21,887 nt of DNA from JAVJUS01 sp040220455 (GCA_040220455.1 JAVJUS010000123.1:1-21887), one strand, 5' to 3'. Positions 6,952 through 14,797 are shown, counted from the first letter of the stretch. The notes: generated from the sequence alone by a model not told the origin. Program-made: numbers and translations.

Positions 6952-7777
6952 GGCGTCTCCCCCTTCGCGCCGCGCCCGCGGCGTCTCCCCCGGCGCGCAG
7001 GGTAGGGGCGGAGACCGGGCGGGGGAAGCGCTCCCGTGACATCCCGCCATGCGGGCGTACCCCGTGTGACACCGGACGGCAGCCGCCATGTCACAGCTAT
7101 GACACAACACGCCGCCGGGCACGGTGGTTAATGTCCGCTTGTCGCTCACGGCGGGACCCGCCGGGCGCGGCGGAGAAGGAACCGAAACCGTCACTTCGAT
7201 CATGGGAGGACGGGCACCGCTCCCCCGACCAGGGACCGGACCCACGCTTTCCCGAGCATCACGTCCAGGACCGATCCGAACCTCCAAGTGCCTCCGACGG
7301 ATTGTCCTTCCTGACGAAGACGACGGCATCCGGGATCGACGCGACCGACCCGGATCACGGTTACCGCCTCCGCCCACCGGAGGGCGTGTCGGCGAGACCG
7401 GAGCCGGGCCAGAGGCTCCCGATCGCCGGCCCCCGTACCGGAGCGACGAGTTTCCGCCGGCCGAAGATGGCCTTGGCCGGCGGAAGGGCACCGCCCGCGG
7501 CCGGCGTCACGGAAACCCAGGACCCGCCACGTGCCGCCGGCTGGTCGGTCGCCTCTACGCGCCGTCGGCGTCCTCATGACCCGCACACATGTGGACGCCG
7601 GCGGCGCCCTTTTTTTCCCGGACATTCCCGCCTTTTCGCGCCCGCGCGCCGGTTTCCGGCGGCGCCGCCCGCCATCATATGGCCGTCATGACCCTGTTCC
7701 GTCACGAAGCCCCGGCTACCCCGGCCGCGAGCCCGGATACCCCGGACCGCCCGGATACTCCGTACCGGACGACACGG
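6952..7777. other. Long intergenic stretch without a convincing gene
   Basis: This 826-bp gap separates two divergently oriented genes. Open frames exist on both strands, but their predicted proteins are Pro/Arg/Gly-rich, overlap each other and lack recognisable motifs, as expected for chance frames in GC-rich DNA. The only structure I can support is the hairpin at 7452-7485. An AT-richer patch (about 7076-7105) with two TGACAC-type repeats could contain a promoter for the amidotransferase-like gene, but I cannot assign one firmly. Confidence 0.5.
7452..7485. repeat. Perfect inverted repeat (11-bp arms) in the long intergenic gap
   Basis: TTCCGCCGGCC at 7452-7462 is matched exactly by GGCCGGCGGAA at 7475-7485, with a 12-base loop. 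There is no T-run on either side, so it is not a classical intrinsic terminator. It could be a structured leader or a protein-binding site, or a chance GC-rich palindrome. Confidence 0.5.
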
Positions 7778-8527
7778 ATGACGGTGACGATCGAGCGAAG
7801 CGAATGGCTGCCGGCGCTGCGGCCGGTGGGCGACTCGACCGCCGTCGCCGCGATCGGCGACGTGCACGGCCAGCTCGACCTGGCCGAGGCGCTGCGCGAC
7901 GCGGTGCTGGCGACCTTCGACCGCTCGGGCGCGGCCCGGCGCACTCTGGTCTGGCTGGGCGACCTGACCGATCGCGGCCCGGCCGGCATCGCCTGCATCG
8001 ATCTGGTGCGCCACGGCGCCCCGCGCTGCCGCACGGTCGCGCTCGAGGGCAACCACGAGGCCTTCCTGACCGACTGCGTGACCGGAACCGGGCACTACCC
8101 CCAGCAGATCTGGCTCGCGAATGGCGGCGACGCGGTGCTGCGTGAGGCCGGGGTCGAGCCGGGGCGCGCCATGCCCGGCGAGCTGGCGCGCGCGCTGGGC
8201 CCCGACCGGATCGCCTGGCTGGAGGCGCGCCCGCGCTCCTGGCGCTGCGGCGACCTGTTCTTCGTGCATGCCGGCATCGACCCGTCCCGGCCGCTCGCCG
8301 ACCAGGATCCGGAGGACCTGATCTGGATCCGCGAGCGCTTCCTGATGGAGGACGGGCCGTACGAGGAGGGGATCGGCATCCTCCATGGCCACACGCCGGT
8401 GCGCCATGTCGAGACGAGCCACCCCCATCGCATCGACCTGGACACCGGCGCGTTCTACAGCGGCGTCCTCAGCGCCCTGGTGCTCGTCGGCGAGCACATG
8501 CAACTCGTCCAGGCCATGCGAGCGTGA
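7778..8527 (+). CDS. PPP-family metallophosphatase (calcineurin-like phosphoesterase)
   Basis: A protein of 249 aa from the chosen start. It has the full set of PPP motifs in order: GDVHG (27-31), GDLTDRG (61-67), GNHE (91-94), a metal-ligand histidine in FFVHAG (His164) and HGHT (203-206). These bind two metals and hydrolyse phosphoesters. Bacterial members act as serine/threonine phosphatases or on small nucleotides such as Ap4A, and the sequence does not decide between them. In-frame ATGs also exist at 7679 and 7688, which would add 30-33 residues rich in Pro, Ala and Thr. I prefer 7778 because the extension looks non-globular and the domain begins soon after, but no candidate has a clear ribosome-binding site. 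Confidence 0.87.
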   Translation: MTVTIERSEWLPALRPVGDSTAVAAIGDVHGQLDLAEALRDAVLATFDRSGAARRTLVWLGDLTDRGPAGIACIDLVRHGAPRCRTVALEGNHEAFLTDCVTGTGHYPQQIWLANGGDAVLREAGVEPGRAMPGELARALGPDRIAWLEARPRSWRCGDLFFVHAGIDPSRPLADQDPEDLIWIRERFLMEDGPYEEGIGILHGHTPVRHVETSHPHRIDLDTGAFYSGVLSALVLVGEHMQLVQAMRA

Positions 8528-8546
8528 GCCCGCCGGCGCGGGCCGC

Positions 8547-8706
8547 GTAGGTCGCCCGTCGCGACGCGGTTCGCGACTTCCGCCCTTCGCCTCGACCGCC
8601 GGGGCCGTCGCGCACGGCCATCGGCCGTGGGCGACCTACATTCCCGTCATGAAGGGGCGGAAGGACGGCGCGCCCGAAGGTCGCCCACCGCGAAGCGGTG
8701 CGCGAC
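8547..8706. repeat. Cluster of three REP-like GTAGGTCGCCC elements
   Basis: Three copies of a ~31-bp unit lie in the 198-bp gap between the phosphatase and sqdB stop codons: 8547-8577 (+), 8607-8639 (-) and 8678-8706 (+). Each begins with (GT)AGGTCGCCC and ends with GCGCGAC or a variant, enclosing a small hairpin whose arms differ but stay complementary (CCGCGAAGCGG-type in the third copy, GGCCGATGGCC in the second). The first two copies form an 11-bp perfect outer inverted repeat. Convergent orientation and position suggest a BIME-like array that may also stop transcription from both flanking genes. Confidence 0.75.
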
Positions 8707-8725
8707 GCCCCGCCACGCCCCCGCC

Positions 8726-9889
8726 TCACGCGCGCCAGAGGGACCGGCAGGGGATCTTCGCGGTGTCGCAGCGCTCCTTGTAGCGGCGCGCGATCTCCAT
8801 GACCTCGTGCATCAGGCCTTCCTGGAGCGTGATCGGCTCCAGACCCAGGGCCAGGAAGCGCTGGTTCTCGGCCTCCAGCTCGTTCTCCGAGGCCTCGAGC
8901 CGGGGGTTGTCGACATGGTCGATCGGCGCGCCGGTCAGCCGGGAGACGATCTCCGCCAGGTCGCGCACCCGGTGCACCTCGGTCATCTGGTTGAGGATGT
9001 TGACCCGCTCGCCGCGCTGAGGCGGGTTGTCGATCGCCAGCTCGATGCAGCGCACCGTGTCCTGGATGTTGATGAAGGCGCGGGTCTGCCCGCCGGTGCC
9101 ATGGACCGTCAGCGGATAGCCGATCGCCGCCTGCATCAGGAAGCGGTTGAGCACCGTGCCGTAGTCGCCGTCATAGTCGAACCGGTTGATCAGCCGCTCG
9201 TCGAGCCTCGTCTCCTCGATCTGGGTGCCCCAGACGATGCCCTGGTGGAGGTCGGTGATCCGGATGCCGTCGTTCTTGTTGTAGAAGGCGAAGAGTTGCT
9301 GATCGAGCACCTTGGTCATGTGATAGATCGAGCCCGGGTTGGCCGGGTGCAGGATCTCCCGCTCGATCTCCCCGCCGTCGTCGTCCGGAATGCGGACGTT
9401 GAGGTAGCCTTCGGGGATGCGCCGGCCGGCGGTGCCGTAGCCGTAGACGCCCATGGTGCCCAGATGAACCAGATGGGCGTTGACCTTCGACTCGACGACC
9501 GCAGCCAGGACGTTGTTGGTGGCGTTGACGTTGTTGTCGACGGTGTAGCGCTTGTGCCGCGACGTCTTCATCGAGTAGGGCGCGGCGCGCTGCTCGGCGA
9601 AATGGACGATCACCTCCGGCTCGAAGGCGCGCAGCAGCGCCAGGAACAGGTCGTAGTCCTGCGCCACGTCCAGGCGGTGGAACGGGATCTCGTGGCCGGT
9701 CACCGCACGCCAGGCCGCCAGCCGCTCGCCCAGCGGCCGGATCGGGGTCAGCGACTCGACCTCCAGCTCGGTGTCGATCGTGCGCCGGGACAGGTTGTCG
9801 ACGATGGCGACGTCGTGGCCGCGCTTGGAGAGGTGCAGACTCGTCGGCCAGCCACAGAAGCCGTCGCCGCCGAGAACCAGGACTTTCAT
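8726..9889 (-). CDS. sqdB: UDP-sulfoquinovose synthase
   Basis: Converts UDP-glucose and sulfite to UDP-sulfoquinovose, the head-group donor of the sulfolipid SQDG; cytoplasmic, NAD-dependent. It is an extended short-chain dehydrogenase of 387 aa. The Rossmann motif appears as GGDGFCGWP (7-15), characteristic of SQD1/SqdB rather than other sugar epimerases, followed by VDNLSRR. The catalytic region shows HLGTMGVYGYG (Thr145) and YHMTK (Tyr189, Lys193). The stretches HFAEQRAAPYSM and HQGIVWGTQ are also SQD1-like. Length fits bacterial SqdB (about 390-400 aa). No sqdC, sqdD or sqdX glycosyltransferase gene lies in the window, so the later steps must be encoded elsewhere. It is divergent from the dioxygenase gene across 250 bp. 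Confidence 0.94.
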   Translation of the reverse strand: MKVLVLGGDGFCGWPTSLHLSKRGHDVAIVDNLSRRTIDTELEVESLTPIRPLGERLAAWRAVTGHEIPFHRLDVAQDYDLFLALLRAFEPEVIVHFAEQRAAPYSMKTSRHKRYTVDNNVNATNNVLAAVVESKVNAHLVHLGTMGVYGYGTAGRRIPEGYLNVRIPDDDGGEIEREILHPANPGSIYHMTKVLDQQLFAFYNKNDGIRITDLHQGIVWGTQIEETRLDERLINRFDYDGDYGTVLNRFLMQAAIGYPLTVHGTGGQTRAFINIQDTVRCIELAIDNPPQRGERVNILNQMTEVHRVRDLAEIVSRLTGAPIDHVDNPRLEASENELEAENQRFLALGLEPITLQEGLMHEVMEIARRYKERCDTAKIPCRSLWRA

Positions 9890-10139
9890 ACGACCGGTCT
9901 CCGATCCGTTCCGACACGCTGCAAGCGGAATATGCCCCGCTGACGGCGCGGCACTCTAGCCGATGCGGCCCGTTTTGCCAGGGCCGTTGTGGCCCGGCGC
10001 GGCTGCCCGGCCTCGAGGATCGTCGCGACGGGCGCCGTGACGATTGACAGCCGCGCCGCGACGCGCTGCCCTTGGTCCGGCGCCGCGGCGCGGCCGGACT
10101 GGCGCGGGCCGGCCGGACGCCGCTGCCGGGGAGGACGGG

Positions 10140-10979
10140 ATGGTGTTGACCGACGAGCAGGCCGCGGCGTTCGAGCGCGACGGCTATCTGGTCCTGCCGG
10201 ACTTCGTCGACGCCGACGCCTGCGCCGCGCTGATCAACCGCGCCGCCACGCTGGTCGACGCCTTCGAGCCGGCGGACTTCGCGTCCGTCTTCTCGACGAC
10301 CGAGCAGACCAAGACCTCGGATGCCTATTTCCTGGCCTCGGGCGACAAGATCCGATTCTTCCTGGAGCCCGAGGCGGTCGACGAGCGGGGCCGGCTGGTG
10401 CGCGACAAGGCGCGCTCGGTCAACAAGATCGGCCACGCGCTGCACGACCTCGACCCGGTCTTCACCGCCTTCTCGCGCCGGCCGGCGCTGGCGGCGGTGA
10501 CCACGGGCCTGGGGCTCGCGGATCCACGGCTGATCCAGTCCATGTTCATCTACAAGTCGCCCGACATCGGTGGCGAGGTGATCTGCCACCAGGACGCGAC
10601 CTACCTGCATACCGAGCCGGAGAGCGTGATCGGCTTCTGGTTCGCGCTGCAGGACGCCAACCGGGATAACGCCTGCCTCTGGGCCCTGCCCGGCGGCCAC
10701 CGCGCGGGGCTGAAGAAGCGCTTCCGGCGCGACGGCGAAGGCGGCGTGGTCTTCGACGTCTTCGACGACACGCCCTTCCCGGAAGAGCATTTCGTGCCGC
10801 TGGAGGTGCCGCGCGGCACGCTGATCGTGCTGCACGGCCTGCTGCCGCATTTCAGCGGGCCGAACCGCTCCACGCGACCGCGCCACGCCTACACCCTCCA
10901 TGTCATCGACGGCGCCTGCCGCTATCCGGAGGACAACTGGCTCCAGCGCGACGCGTCGATGCCGGCGCGGGGGTTCTAG
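10140..10979 (+). CDS. Phytanoyl-CoA dioxygenase (PhyH) family protein, PHYHD1-like
   Basis: A non-haem Fe(II)/2-oxoglutarate oxygenase of 279 aa. The iron ligands are visible as CHQDATYL (His150, Asp152) and LLPHFS (His237), with Arg246 nine residues further as the likely 2-oxoglutarate anchor. The segments YKSPDIGGEVICHQDATYLHTEP, ACLWALPGGH, RHAYTLH and PEDNWLQR run closely parallel to animal PHYHD1, closer than to the peroxisomal phytanoyl-CoA hydroxylase. The physiological substrate is unknown. The ATG at 10140 is preferred over a frame-extending upstream start because a GGGAGG lies seven bases before it. The stop codon falls inside the palindrome at 10975-11010. Confidence 0.9.
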   Translation: MVLTDEQAAAFERDGYLVLPDFVDADACAALINRAATLVDAFEPADFASVFSTTEQTKTSDAYFLASGDKIRFFLEPEAVDERGRLVRDKARSVNKIGHALHDLDPVFTAFSRRPALAAVTTGLGLADPRLIQSMFIYKSPDIGGEVICHQDATYLHTEPESVIGFWFALQDANRDNACLWALPGGHRAGLKKRFRRDGEGGVVFDVFDDTPFPEEHFVPLEVPRGTLIVLHGLLPHFSGPNRSTRPRHAYTLHVIDGACRYPEDNWLQRDASMPARGF

Positions 10980-11010
10980 TCGTTCGAATCTGATGCTTCG
11001 AACGACTAGA
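10975..11010. terminator. 14-bp-arm palindrome overlapping the dioxygenase stop codon
   Basis: The arms 10975-10988 and 10997-11010 (TCTAGTCGTTCGAA / TTCGAACGACTAGA) are perfectly complementary around an 8-base loop. The dioxygenase TAG at 10977-10979 sits in the left arm. There is no T-tract, so function as an intrinsic terminator is possible but not certain. It also contains the self-complementary TTCGAA in each arm. Confidence 0.6.
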
Positions 11011-11021
11011 TGCTATCTCGA

Positions 11022-11105
11022 TGGATCAACTTATCAAGCCATTTGAATGGCTTGTGTCTTCGCCTCCGGTCAGGACCAAGGGATTCAAATGTCTCGGTTG
11101 ATCCA
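11022..11105. repeat. Nested inverted repeats between convergent genes
   Basis: Outer arms TGGATCAAC (11022-11030) and GTTGATCCA (11097-11105) enclose inner arms ATTTGAAT (11041-11048) and ATTCAAAT (11083-11090). The left inner arm also lies within a local palindrome, CAAGCCAT-TTGA-ATGGCTTG (11035-11054). The three pairings cannot all form at once, so alternative folds are possible. The block is clearly less GC-rich than its surroundings and ends one base before the stop codon of the SAM hydrolase gene on the minus strand. Confidence 0.65.
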
Positions 11106-11864
11106 CTAGCTCACGGCGTCACCGACCACCTCGACCGGAGTCCCGGTCGCCAGCCCCAGCGCGGCGGCGGCGCTGCCCCGGTTGACCGCGATCTCCATCA
11201 GGCCGGAGGAATTCTCGTAGGCGAAGGCCGCACCTTCGGGCATCTCGCCGAAGGTCCGCGCCGCCGGCAGCGCCCGCCCGCCGACGCGCAGGCACGCCCC
11301 CGCCGGCAGGACCGAGGCGCGCAGCCCGGTCATCGCGTTGCCGTAGCCGTCGAGATAGATCACCTCGGCCAGGTCGTCGGGCCAGTCGGGTCGGTCGAGC
11401 CCGGCGGCGTCGATCGGCCGGCCCGGCGGCCCCTCGCCCCGGGCGATCGCGGCGGCCGCGGGGGCGAACAGGTCGCGGCCGTGAAACGTCGCCGACAGCC
11501 GCGCGCCATGCTCGGACACGAGCTCGACGGCGCGCGGCGCGACCCCGCCCGCCCGTCGCGCGCGGCGCAGGACCGGCGCCAGCAGGCCGTTGTCCGGGCC
11601 GACGAACCAGCGCCCGCCGGCCTCGACCGCGATCGGCCGGCGCGCGGTGCCGACACCGGGATCGACCACCGCCACGACGATGGCCTCGGCCGGCAGCCCC
11701 TCGGCCAGCGCGGCCAGCAGATAGGCGGCCGGCCTCGGCCCGAAGACCGGGGCGTCGTGCATCAGGTCGATCGCCGGCACGCCGGGCGCGCGGGCGGCCA
11801 GAACGGCGTGCATTTCCCCGACATAGGGGCCGGCGGTGCCGAAATCGGTGTAGAGCAGGATCAT
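11106..11864 (-). CDS. SAM hydrolase (adenosine-forming), DUF62 family
   Basis: A protein of 252 aa of the SAM hydroxide adenosyltransferase family, which hydrolyses S-adenosylmethionine to adenosine and methionine and is related to bacterial fluorinase and chlorinase. The family start ILLYTDFG is present. The catalytic Asp-Arg-His triad is visible: Asp68 in VVDPGVGT, Arg75 in TARRP and His128 in TFHGRDLFAP. The motif RWFVGPDNGLL and the C-terminal YLDGYGNAMTGL and NSSGLMEIAVNRGSA complete the signature. The fluorinase-specific insertion loop is not seen, so hydrolysis rather than halogenation is expected. It is divergent from the Hpt gene across 107 bp. Confidence 0.9.
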   Translation of the reverse strand: MILLYTDFGTAGPYVGEMHAVLAARAPGVPAIDLMHDAPVFGPRPAAYLLAALAEGLPAEAIVVAVVDPGVGTARRPIAVEAGGRWFVGPDNGLLAPVLRRARRAGGVAPRAVELVSEHGARLSATFHGRDLFAPAAAAIARGEGPPGRPIDAAGLDRPDWPDDLAEVIYLDGYGNAMTGLRASVLPAGACLRVGGRALPAARTFGEMPEGAAFAYENSSGLMEIAVNRGSAAAALGLATGTPVEVVGDAVS

Positions 11865-11971
11865 CGCGCGATCGCCTCGGCGTTAGGACGGTCTTCACCA
11901 TTGCCGGCGTAGCGACGGAGGGGCGTTCCGCGTCCCGCCGTCCGCCGCCGCCAGGTAGAGCCCCGCCGCCC

Positions 11972-12358
11972 GTGACCCCAAAGCCGAGCGACATCGTGAT
12001 CGACCGCGACGCCCTCGACCGGATGTGCGCCGTGCTCGACACCGACACGGTGCTCTCCCTCCTGGAGGGCTTCGTCGAGGAGATGCTCGACCGCTCGGAA
12101 CGGCTGGCCGCCGCCGCCGACGCGGCCGATGATTCCACCCTGGGCGCCGAGGCGCACGCCCTGAAATCGGCCGCCGGCACCTATGGCGCGCGGGAGCTGG
12201 CCGATCTCTGCGCCGGGATCGAGCGGTCGTGCCGGGACGGCGCGCCGGAGCGGGGCCGCGAGGCCGGGCTGGCCGCCCCGGCGCTGGCCAACCGGTCCGC
12301 GGAGGCCTTCTCGCGCTGGCGATCGGCCCGACGCGACGCGCCGGGCCCGGAGGGCTGA
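11972..12358 (+). CDS. Hpt-domain phosphotransfer protein
   Basis: A 128-aa protein that is essentially one histidine-phosphotransfer domain. The phosphorylated histidine is His62 in AHALKSAAGTYGA, with the following ARELADLC matching the helix-bundle core. Such proteins shuttle phosphate between a hybrid histidine kinase and a response regulator. No kinase or receiver gene is in the window, so it acts as an orphan here. The start is GTG at 11972, 107 bp from the divergent SAM hydrolase start. The last 25 residues are Arg/Ala-rich and probably disordered. Confidence 0.85.
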   Translation: MTPKPSDIVIDRDALDRMCAVLDTDTVLSLLEGFVEEMLDRSERLAAAADAADDSTLGAEAHALKSAAGTYGARELADLCAGIERSCRDGAPERGREAGLAAPALANRSAEAFSRWRSARRDAPGPEG

Positions 12359-12423
12359 CCGGCGCGACACGCCGGCGCGGGCGCGTTGACCGGGCCGCGC
12401 CCGCGGGGCACGGTATCCGCCAC

Positions 12424-13329
12424 GTGTCGTGCCCGGCGCCGGGCACGACGGACCAGCGGGCGGACGGACCCTTGGACCGGCGCGACTTCCTCGACCTGTT
12501 CCGCGAGCGCCTGGAGCGCGTGATCCGCGATTCCGGTCTCAAGCGCGGGGCGTTCGCCGAGCGCATCGGCATGGACCGCTCGACGCTGTCGCAGATCCTC
12601 TCGCCCGACAACGACCGCCTGCCCCGGGTCGAGACGCTGGCGGCGATCGGCCGGACCTGCCATGTCAGCGTCGACTGGCTGCTGGGGTTGAGCCAGCAGG
12701 GCGCGCTGGGCGGCGACATCCTGCCCGAGCAGGCCTCGATCGAGCGCGACGCGCTGAGCCCGGTCGACGCCCGTCTGATGGCCTGGCACGCCGAGGCGGC
12801 GGGCTACAAGATCCGCTATGTCCCGACGACGCTGCCGGACCTGCTCAAGCCGCCGGAGGTCATCCGGTACGAGTTCGACGACTTCGTCGCCAGCCGACCC
12901 GAACAGGGGATCGGGACGGCGGCCGCCCGCCTCGCCTTCCAGCGCCGGCCGGACACCGACATGGAGGCGTGCAGCGCGCTCCAGTCGATCGAAGGGTTGG
13001 CGCGCGGCGAGGGCATCTGGCGCGCCCTGCCCGCCCCGCGCCGGCGCGCGGCGCTGGCCCACATGGCCGACCTGGTGGACGAGCTCTACCCGACCTTCCG
13101 CTGGTTCCTGTTCGACGGGCGGGAGCGGTTCTCGGTGCCGGTGACGATCTTCGGCCCGCGCCGGGCAGCGATCTATCTGGGCCAGCACTACTACGTCATC
13201 AACGCGACCGAGCATATCCGCGCGCTGACCGAGCATTTCGACGACCTGATCCGCGGCGCCGTGGTCCAGCCGCCCGACGTCTCCGCCCTCTTGCGCCGCC
13301 TCGTCGACGGCCTCGACGCGGCCGCCTGA
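12424..13329 (+). CDS. XRE-family transcriptional regulator with unknown C-terminal domain
   Basis: About 301 aa from the GTG at 12424. The N-terminal helix-turn-helix runs roughly over residues 28-88: RERLERVIRDSGLKRGAFAERIGM, then DRSTLSQILSPDN and ETLAAIGRTCHVSVDWLLGLS, a clear Cro/C1-type domain. The rest (about 100-300) has no family I recognise. It includes aromatic-rich LYPTFRWFLFDGRERFSVPVTIFG and YLGQHYYVINATEHIRALTEHFDDLIR, suggesting a globular sensing or dimerisation domain. The start is uncertain: a TTG at 12472 immediately before DRRDFLDLF is an alternative, and neither has a strong ribosome-binding site. It lies 65 bp after the Hpt gene on the same strand, so co-transcription is possible. 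Confidence 0.8.
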   Translation: MSCPAPGTTDQRADGPLDRRDFLDLFRERLERVIRDSGLKRGAFAERIGMDRSTLSQILSPDNDRLPRVETLAAIGRTCHVSVDWLLGLSQQGALGGDILPEQASIERDALSPVDARLMAWHAEAAGYKIRYVPTTLPDLLKPPEVIRYEFDDFVASRPEQGIGTAAARLAFQRRPDTDMEACSALQSIEGLARGEGIWRALPAPRRRAALAHMADLVDELYPTFRWFLFDGRERFSVPVTIFGPRRAAIYLGQHYYVINATEHIRALTEHFDDLIRGAVVQPPDVSALLRRLVDGLDAAA

Positions 13330-13396
13330 CCGGCGTATCAGGGGCGACGGGCGGCGGAAATCAGGATTGGGGTACGAAAGCTCGTTGCGGTTTGTT

Positions 13397-13515
13397 CGTC
13401 ATCCCCGCGAAAGCGGGGATCCAAGCAGCCATCCGCGTCGGCGATGCAATAAGCCGCGGTCGGATGCGTATTTTTTGGCCAGCGCCGGTAGATCCCCGCT
13501 TTCGCGGGGATGACG
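13397..13515. repeat. 119-bp inverted-repeat element (CGTCATCCCCGCG family), copy 1
   Basis: Begins CGTCATCCCCGCGAAAGCGG and ends with the inverse (GATCCCCGCTTTCGCGGGGATGACG at 13491-13515). Each end is itself a hairpin (CCCCGC-GAAA-GCGGGG), so the whole forms a two-hairpin outer structure around a unique core of about 67 bp. It sits between the XRE and MoeB-like genes. The core is unrelated to that of copy 2 at 14855-14973 although the total length is identical. Confidence 0.85.
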
Positions 13516-13596
13516 GAACAAAGGGCAAAAAAGGACAAGAGAAAGACCGTCAAAAACGGTGATCATCATAGCCAAGTGACGCGGAAGGCCACCGCC

Positions 13597-14388
13597 ATGG
13601 ACTTCACCGAGGACCAGATCCAGCGCTACGCGCGCCACATCATCCTGCCGGAGGTCGGCGGCGTCGGCCAGGCGCGGCTGATGGCGGCGCGGGTGCTGGT
13701 GGTCGGCGCCGGCGGGCTGGGCGCGCCGGTGCTGCAGTACTTGGCCGCGGCCGGCGTCGGGACGCTGGGCGTCGTCGACTTCGACACGGTCGATCTCTCC
13801 AACCTGCAGCGCCAGGTGATCCACGACACGCCCCATGTCGGCACGCCCAAGGTCCATTCCGCCGCCGCCCGGATCGCGCTGATCAACCCGGAGGTCGCGG
13901 TCGAGCCCCATGCCGAGCGGCTGACGGCGACCAACGCCATGGCGCTGGTCGGCGCCTACGATCTGGTGATCGACGGCACCGACAGCTTCGCCGCGCGCTA
14001 CCTGCTGGCCGATGCCTGCCATCTGGCCGGCCGGCCGCTGGTCCATGGCGCGCTGCTGCGCTTCGAGGGCCAGGTCGCCGTCTTCCGCAGCCACGAGGGG
14101 CCGGACTTCCCGTGCTATCGCTGCCTGTTCCGCGAGCCGCCGCCGGCCGGCACGGTGCCGAGCTGCTCGGAGGCGGGCGTGCTGGGCGCGCTCGCCGGGC
14201 TGATCGGCACGCTCCAGGCGGTCGAGGCACTCAAGCTGATGCTCGATATCGGCGAGCCGCTGGCCGGCAAGCTTCTGCTGGTCGACGCGCTGGCCTCGGG
14301 CTTCCACACGGTCGAGGTGCCGCGCGATCCCGACTGCCCGCTGTGCGGCGACGCGCCCGCCATCCGGGACCTGTCGGGCCATGAGTGA
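13597..14388 (+). CDS. MoeB/ThiF/HesA-type adenylyltransferase (E1-like)
   Basis: A 263-aa protein that would adenylate the C-terminal glycine of a ubiquitin-like sulfur carrier (MoaD or ThiS type), priming it for sulfur loading in molybdopterin or thiazole synthesis. It opens with QIQRYARHIILPEVGGVGQ, the canonical MoeB start, then the nucleotide-binding GAGGLG (37-42), the arginine finger region LSNLQRQ, DGTDSF, and two zinc CxxC pairs (CYRC 173-176, CPLC 247-250). No rhodanese domain is fused. An ATG at 13597 with a GGAAGG nearby is chosen over frame-open upstream codons, which run into the repeat. The gene overlaps the DsrE-like gene by 8 bp, so they are translated together. Confidence 0.9.
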   Translation: MDFTEDQIQRYARHIILPEVGGVGQARLMAARVLVVGAGGLGAPVLQYLAAAGVGTLGVVDFDTVDLSNLQRQVIHDTPHVGTPKVHSAAARIALINPEVAVEPHAERLTATNAMALVGAYDLVIDGTDSFAARYLLADACHLAGRPLVHGALLRFEGQVAVFRSHEGPDFPCYRCLFREPPPAGTVPSCSEAGVLGALAGLIGTLQAVEALKLMLDIGEPLAGKLLLVDALASGFHTVEVPRDPDCPLCGDAPAIRDLSGHE

Positions 14389-14797
14389 GGCAGGCGCCGC
14401 CCCCCGCCCAGGGCTGACCCTCGTCGTCCAGGACGGCCGGTTCGAGCGGGTGCACTACGCCCTCGTCCTCGCGTCGGCCGCCGCCGCGATCGGCCGGCCG
14501 GCGTTGCTGTTCTTCACCGGCCGGGCGCTCGCCGCCCTGGCGCCCAAGGGATGGCGCCGGCTCGACGGCGATCCCGAGGGTCAGGAGGCGCGCCTCGCCG
14601 AACGCCGGGTCGCGACCTTCGCCGAGCTGCTGGAGGCGTGCCGCGACCTGGACGTCCGCATCGTCGCCTGCGAGATGGGCCTGCGCGCCGAGGCGATGGC
14701 GCCGGACGACCTGGACCCGGCCCTGGGCGTCGAGATCGCCGGCGCCGTCACCATGCTCGAGGCCACGCCAGCGGGCGCGCAGATGGTGATGGTGTAG
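14381..14797 (+). CDS. DsrE/DsrF-like small protein, coupled to the MoeB-like gene
   Basis: A 138-aa cytoplasmic protein with the DsrE-type alpha/beta fold: LTLVVQDGRFERVHYALVLASAAAAIG, GRPALLFFTGRAL and RIVACEMGLRAEAM. Cys97 lies in the position of the active cysteine of DsrE-like sulfur-relay proteins. The overlap with the MoeB-like gene (ATGAGTGA) indicates coupled expression and suggests that the pair acts together in sulfur transfer, but no TusA, DsrC or carrier gene is adjacent. Specific substrate and direction of sulfur flow are unknown. Confidence 0.8.
   Translation: MSEAGAAPRPGLTLVVQDGRFERVHYALVLASAAAAIGRPALLFFTGRALAALAPKGWRRLDGDPEGQEARLAERRVATFAELLEACRDLDVRIVACEMGLRAEAMAPDDLDPALGVEIAGAVTMLEATPAGAQMVMV

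Noticed and set aside
7288..7330. A minus-strand peptide AVVFVRKDNPSEAL reminiscent of phosphate-type binding proteins, possibly a pseudogene remnant
   Set aside because: Only about 14 residues look similar, a stop codon follows soon after, and no neighbouring frame extends the similarity in a convincing way.
7131..7691. Several overlapping open frames of 140-190 codons in the gap before the phosphatase gene
   Set aside because: Their products are Pro/Arg/Gly-rich and motif-free, they overlap on both strands, and long frames arise by chance in GC-rich DNA.
8726..9889. Generic NAD-dependent epimerase
   Set aside because: The GGDGFCG motif and several internal segments are specific for UDP-sulfoquinovose synthase.
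13338..13553. A small minus-strand frame with VIPAKAGI and DPRFRGDD
   Set aside because: This is the usual translation artefact of the CGTCATCCCCGCG inverted-repeat element, not a gene.
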